64,000 bases of DNA from Hyphomicrobiales bacterium (GTDB lineage Bacteria > Pseudomonadota > Alphaproteobacteria > Rhizobiales > Methyloligellaceae): positions 1 through 64,000 of the forward strand of contig JANQLP010000093.1 in NCBI GenBank assembly GCA_028280515.1, read 5' to 3'. Both the position numbers and the translations under genes were made by a program. This document shows positions 60,617 to 64,000 of the stretch, in pieces. The first letter of the stretch is position 1. The number at the start of each line of letters is the position of its first letter. Under the pieces are notes generated by a model. The model was not told where the DNA came from. It searched no databases and saw only the letters and a list, made by a program, of their open reading frames with translations.

Positions 60617-62179
60617 ATGGCGCTTTCATCCAAACTCGAGCTCAGGCAGGGACAAAGCCTTGTCATGACGCCGCAGCTGCAGCAGGCGATCAAGCTCCTG
60701 CAGCTGTCGAACATGGAGCTGACCGAGTATGTGGAGACCGAACTCGAGCGCAACCCGCTGCTGGAACGCAACGAGAATGCCGACGAACCGGAAGAACGGC
60801 GCGCCGCCGACGCCGCCGAAACGACGAACGAGCCGGATGGCGGCGCGTCGGATGACGGTGCACAGCAGGATGACGGCGGACAGCCGGACGACCCTTATCT
60901 CGATCTGACCACGAACCAGGTTCAGCGCGATACCGAGACGGTGTTCGATACCGAAACCGAGAACGTGTTTCCCGAAGCGGTGGACCCCGGCCCTGCGCCC
61001 GGAACCAATAACTGGTCAAACGTTTCTTCGGGCGCCGCAGCGGACGGCGACTTCAACCTGGAGGCGTTCGTTGCCGAAGAGGTTTCCCTGCAGGACCATC
61101 TGACGGCGCAGCTTCAGCTTGCTGTTTCCGACCCGGTCCGGCGCATGATCGGCGACCACCTGGTCGACATGGTGGATGAGGACGGTTACGTGCGCGGCGA
61201 CCTGGCGAACCTCGCGGAACGGCTCGGCGCACCCATTGCGCTCGTCGAGGAGACCCTGCAAACACTGCAGAGCACGATCGAGCCGGCCGGCATTCTCGCC
61301 CGCAACCTTGCCGAGTGTCTCACGCTCCAGTTGAAGGACCGCAACCGGTTCGACCCGGCAATCGAGACGTTCATCGCCAACCTCGATCTGATCGCCAAGC
61401 GTGACCTTGCCGGCCTCAAACGCGCCTGCGGCGTCAGCGACGAGGACCTCGCCGACATGATCGCGGAGATCAAATCGCTGGAACCGAAACCGGGGCTGAG
61501 ATTCGGCCAGTCGTCGGTGCAGCCGGTGGTGCCGGACGTGTTTGTGCGCCAGCGGCCCGACACCACATGGCTCGTCGAGCTGAACAACGACACCTTGCCC
61601 AAGGTCCTTGTGAACCAGGCCTACTATGCCACCGTCAGCAAGACGGCCAAGCTGGAGAAGGACAAGACCTACCTGCACGACTGCTTCCAGAACGCGAACT
61701 GGCTGGTCAAGAGCCTCGATCAGCGCGCCCGCACGATTCTCAAGGTCGCCAGGGAGATCGTCAAACAGCAGGACGGCTTCCTGACCCACGGCGTGCAGTA
61801 TCTTCGTCCGCTCAATCTGAAAACGGTCGCCGACGCAATCGAAATGCACGAATCGACCGTCAGCCGCGTGACCAGCAACAAATACATGGCCACCCCGCGC
61901 GGCACCTTCGAACTGAAATACTTCTTCACGTCCGCTATCGCCTCTTCGGGTTCCGGCGAGGCACATTCATCGGAAGCGGTGCGGCATCGCATCAAACAAC
62001 TCATCGACAATGAGTCGGCAACCGCGGTGCTATCGGACGACAAGATCGTCGAACTCCTGAACGCGGAAGGTATCGATATTGCGCGCCGTACGGTAGCGAA
62101 ATACCGGGAATCGATGCGCATCCCGTCGTCTGTCGAACGCCGGCGTGAAAAAAAGATGGCTTTGAGCGTATCTTCGTAA
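60617..62179 (+). CDS. rpoN: RNA polymerase sigma-54 factor RpoN
   Basis: A 520-residue sigma-54. Region I is LRQGQSLVMTPQLQQAIKLL near residue 9, the acidic region II covers about 55-135, the core-binding region III starts near 150 and the C-terminal RpoN box is ARRTVAKYRES near 495. All DNA-binding parts are present. It controls nitrogen and alternative-carbon regulons through bEBP activators. The ATG at 60617 matches the MALSSKLELRQ family start; a longer frame overlaps lptB. Confidence 0.97.
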   Translation: MALSSKLELRQGQSLVMTPQLQQAIKLLQLSNMELTEYVETELERNPLLERNENADEPEERRAADAAETTNEPDGGASDDGAQQDDGGQPDDPYLDLTTNQVQRDTETVFDTETENVFPEAVDPGPAPGTNNWSNVSSGAAADGDFNLEAFVAEEVSLQDHLTAQLQLAVSDPVRRMIGDHLVDMVDEDGYVRGDLANLAERLGAPIALVEETLQTLQSTIEPAGILARNLAECLTLQLKDRNRFDPAIETFIANLDLIAKRDLAGLKRACGVSDEDLADMIAEIKSLEPKPGLRFGQSSVQPVVPDVFVRQRPDTTWLVELNNDTLPKVLVNQAYYATVSKTAKLEKDKTYLHDCFQNANWLVKSLDQRARTILKVAREIVKQQDGFLTHGVQYLRPLNLKTVADAIEMHESTVSRVTSNKYMATPRGTFELKYFFTSAIASSGSGEAHSSEAVRHRIKQLIDNESATAVLSDDKIVELLNAEGIDIARRTVAKYRESMRIPSSVERRREKKMALSVSS

Positions 62180-62479
62180 GCTTATCTTTCCGCTTCCTTT
62201 TCCGATGTCAGAAGTGAAAAACAACCACAATCTTAGGTTGCATAGCGGCGTGTTGATAAACTGTGCACCCCCGGATTCGGGCAAATGAAATCGATTTGAC
62301 ACTCCTCCAAATGGTGGTCTAGTTTCCCGGCCCGCGGCGAGTGGCTTGGGAGGACACTCGGACCGCTGAGCTTAGAATGAGAGTCGGTTCCGGGCGCATG
62401 ATCCGGACCGAGAGGCTAGGCCCGTCTAACAAAAACGATATTCAAACGAGGCGGAGCCGTCGCAGTTCCGGACCCAGCG
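62180..62479. promoter_or_regulatory. Promoter region and leader of hpf
   Basis: A 300-base gap without genes. A candidate sigma-70 promoter has TTGACA at 62296-62301 and TAGTTT at 62320-62325, an 18-base spacer. The roughly 145-base leader after it is GC-rich with hairpin-forming GGTTCCGGGCGCATG and CCGGACC segments and no known riboswitch pattern. No sigma-54 GG-N10-GC site is obvious. Confidence 0.5.
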
Positions 62480-63064
62480 ATGGCATTACAAGTTACCGGC
62501 AAGAATCTGGATGTGGGTGAGGCTCTGCGGAGCTATATCGCCGAACGCGTCGAGACGGCTTTGGACAAGTATTCGGGCCAAAGTCCGACGGGGCATATCC
62601 GGATCGAGAAGGCCCATGGGGCATTTCTGACCGGTTGCACCATTCAACTCAAATCCGGACTCAGTCTCGAGGCGCAAGGCGAAGCGCCCGACGCCTATGC
62701 CAGTGTCGACCAGGCGCTGGAGCGGCTGGAGAAGCGGCTGCGCAGATACAAACGGCGCCTGAAGAAGCGTCACGTACCGTCCGACCGCGACCTGGATGCG
62801 ATCCAGGCGCCGTATTACGTCATCCAGCAGTCCGAGGACGAGGAAACGGAGGCCGAAGAGGACAATCCCATCGTCATTGCCGAGACACAGACAATGATCC
62901 GGGAGCTTTCCGTCAGCGACGCGGTCATGCAGCTTGATCTGGCCGGACGCCCGCTGCTCCTCTTTCAGAATGCCGGCCACGGACGTCTGAACGTCGTCTA
63001 CCGGCGCAGCGACGGAAACATCGGCTGGATCGACCCGGGCGGGCAGTTGCCGAGTGCAAGTTAG
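62480..63064 (+). CDS. hpf: Ribosome hibernation promoting factor, long form
   Basis: A 194-residue HPF. The N-terminal S30AE domain (MALQVTGKNLDVGEALRSYI to about residue 110, with VDQALERLEKRLRRYKRR) binds the 30S subunit. A C-terminal domain after an acidic linker (DEETEAEEDNPIVIAE) contains FQNAGHGRLNVVYRRSDGN and dimerises to give 100S ribosomes. Long HPF in stationary or starved cells is typical of alphaproteobacteria. It follows rpoN and precedes ptsN, the usual Rhizobiales order. Confidence 0.95.
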   Translation: MALQVTGKNLDVGEALRSYIAERVETALDKYSGQSPTGHIRIEKAHGAFLTGCTIQLKSGLSLEAQGEAPDAYASVDQALERLEKRLRRYKRRLKKRHVPSDRDLDAIQAPYYVIQQSEDEETEAEEDNPIVIAETQTMIRELSVSDAVMQLDLAGRPLLLFQNAGHGRLNVVYRRSDGNIGWIDPGGQLPSAS

Positions 63065-63123
63065 GTTTTCCCGGTGCGTGAGCGCGCCGGTCGCAATTGA
63101 AACTAGAGGTTGAGATCATATCC

Positions 63124-63588
63124 ATGGATCTAAGCGATCTTATCAAACTGGAAGGCATCATCCTGGCGCTGCGTGCGAAGAGCAAAAAGCACGTCCTGCA
63201 GGAAATGTCGGCTGCGGCAGCAGATCTCACGGGTCTCCCGGAGCGGGATATCTTCGACACACTGTTGCAGCGCGAGCGGCTCGGGTCGACGGGCGTCGGA
63301 CAAGGCGTGGCCATTCCACATGGCAAGCTGGCGGAACTGACGGAAATCGTCGGTCTGTTCGCGCGACTCGAAAAGCCGATCGAGTTCGAGGCGGTGGACG
63401 GAGAGCCGGTCGACGTCGTCTTTCTGCTTCTGGCGCCGGAGAGTGCCGGGGCCGACCACCTCAAGGCGCTGGCGCGCATTTCCCGGTTCCTGCGGGCGCC
63501 CTCGTCCATAGAGAACCTGCGCGTCGCGGCAAGCAGCGACGCGGTGTTCGCGATATTGACCGAATCGGAAAAGGAGCACGCCGCCTAG
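63124..63588 (+). CDS. ptsN: Nitrogen-regulatory PTS protein EIIA-Ntr
   Basis: A 154-residue PTS EIIA of fructose-mannitol type. The phospho-acceptor is H66 in VAIPHGKLAEL. LGSTGVGQGVAIP and VDVVFLLLAPESAGADHLKAL are conserved. It receives phosphate from PtsP-NPr and regulates K+ transport, nitrogen or other processes. The ATG at 63124 starts the family sequence; an upstream in-frame extension of 9 codons has no support. A terminator hairpin follows the stop by 29 bases. Confidence 0.95.
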   Translation: MDLSDLIKLEGIILALRAKSKKHVLQEMSAAAADLTGLPERDIFDTLLQRERLGSTGVGQGVAIPHGKLAELTEIVGLFARLEKPIEFEAVDGEPVDVVFLLLAPESAGADHLKALARISRFLRAPSSIENLRVAASSDAVFAILTESEKEHAA

Positions 63589-63617
63589 ACGCGGTTTCTC
63601 ACACAACGGCATGCAGG

Positions 63618-63646
63618 AAAGGCGCGGTCTCAGACCGCGCCTTTCT
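63618..63646. terminator. Bidirectional terminator between ptsN and the DUF1150 gene
   Basis: AAAGGCGCGGTCTCAGACCGCGCCTTT is a perfect hairpin with A-run on one side and T-run on the other, so it can end both the ptsN and the convergent DUF1150 transcripts. Confidence 0.9.
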
Positions 63647-63651
63647 CGACT

Positions 63652-63936
63652 CTAGTGGACGCTCACCGGCTCCAGGTCGTTGGTGATGGCGCTGGCGATC
63701 GCGGAATCGCGGCTGTCCGTCACGCCGAGCGGCGTGCCGTCGGCACCGACCAGCGCATAAAGGTCTATTCCTTCCGGCAACCCCTTCAGCGCCGGGAAAA
63801 GATCCTGCGCCTGATGGCTGTCGATCTGCTTGACATACGCCACCTGCCCGTCACCGAGCCGCGCGAAGTCGATCGCGCTCATGACCGGGGCCGGCCCTTG
63901 TCTGTCTTTGCTGTTGTCACTCTCTTTGTTCATCAT
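63652..63936 (-). CDS. DUF1150 family protein
   Basis: A 94-residue small protein with the conserved DUF1150 core ARLGDGQVAYVKQIDSHQAQ, followed by GIDLYALVGADGTPLGVTDS. An ATG pair at 63936 and 63933 follows AAGGAGG, so the start is secure. In alphaproteobacteria this gene usually lies beside an hsp20-type small heat-shock gene; here the upstream side is cut by the window edge. Function unknown, possibly linked to stress. Confidence 0.88.
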   Translation of the reverse strand: MMNKESDNSKDRQGPAPVMSAIDFARLGDGQVAYVKQIDSHQAQDLFPALKGLPEGIDLYALVGADGTPLGVTDSRDSAIASAITNDLEPVSVH

Positions 63937-64000
63937 CTTAGCCTCCTTTTCCTGGCAGGCTCGTCTGCGGTAAGCGCGCCCTTACCTCGCTCAAATGCGC

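Overview
The window is a high-GC stretch of an alphaproteobacterial chromosome, most likely from the Hyphomicrobiales (Rhizobiales). The evidence is the lptC/A-lptB-rpoN-hpf-ptsN-DUF1150 order, an FzlA-like GST next to uppP and an NDUFA9-type gene, sigma-32 with its RpoH box, and intergenic palindromes that begin TAGAGC and end GCTCTA. Genus cannot be read from the sequence. No phage, transposase, plasmid or CRISPR genes are visible. Most of the window is core genome, with accessory metabolic blocks between.

Layout. 1-3.6 kb: clustered palindromes, a metallophosphatase, tRNA-Glu(CTC), a small membrane protein, an RluD-type pseudouridine synthase and rpoH. 3.6-13.6 kb: mixed small genes, namely a peroxiredoxin, a secreted gene broken by an in-frame amber codon, a DUF3096 peptide, an FAH-family hydrolase, a duplicated Cys-module secreted protein, an 833-residue PAS histidine kinase, a class C acid phosphatase, and an ArsR/SDR divergent pair with a clear nested-palindrome operator. 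13.6-17.3 kb: a membrane protein and a TPP riboswitch whose first gene is a small membrane protein, followed by thiC and a terminator. 17.4-21.1 kb: two paralogous membrane-anchored proteins of unknown function bracket a HAD hydrolase and a zinc alcohol dehydrogenase, with two copies of a CGTCAT...ATGACG repeat. 21.3-28.6 kb: a PhyH dioxygenase, a 1291-residue secreted repeat protein, a small membrane protein divergent from an AraC regulator, and a bacterial Popeye-like protein.

28.7-43.5 kb is the main accessory region. An operon of carboxymuconolactone-decarboxylase-like, 3-hydroxyisobutyrate-dehydrogenase-like and metallo-beta-lactamase-fold genes diverges from an EamA transporter. A 2-aminoethylphosphonate-type ABC importer (binding protein, attenuator, ATPase, fused permease) diverges from a LysR regulator, which is followed by an EamA transporter and a 56-codon membrane peptide. 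A translationally coupled catabolic operon (aldehyde dehydrogenase, iron alcohol dehydrogenase, DMGDH/sarcosine-dehydrogenase-type flavoenzyme) converges on these. Together they look like a regulated uptake and oxidation module for an aminophosphonate or an N-methylated amine; the substrate is inferred.

43.6-50.4 kb: the translation operon infC-rpmI-rplT-pheS-[grpB-like]-pheT. infC appears to start at AUC, and a GrpB-family gene is wedged between pheS and pheT with 4-base overlaps on both sides. A glycosyltransferase lies upstream. 50.5-56.8 kb: an alpha/beta hydrolase, a YeeZ-like epimerase, queG, an NHL propeller, fzlA, uppP and an NDUFA9-like gene. 57-64 kb: tRNA-Leu(CAG), ribonuclease D, a fused LptC-LptA-LptA protein, lptB, rpoN, hpf, ptsN and DUF1150.

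The most notable points are the palindromes that supply stop codons to adjacent genes, the riboswitch-led membrane gene, the pheS-grpB-pheT arrangement, the LptC-LptA-LptA fusion, the tandem-repeat secreted protein, the amber-interrupted gene and the phosphonate-type module. All functional statements come from reading motifs, with no database search.
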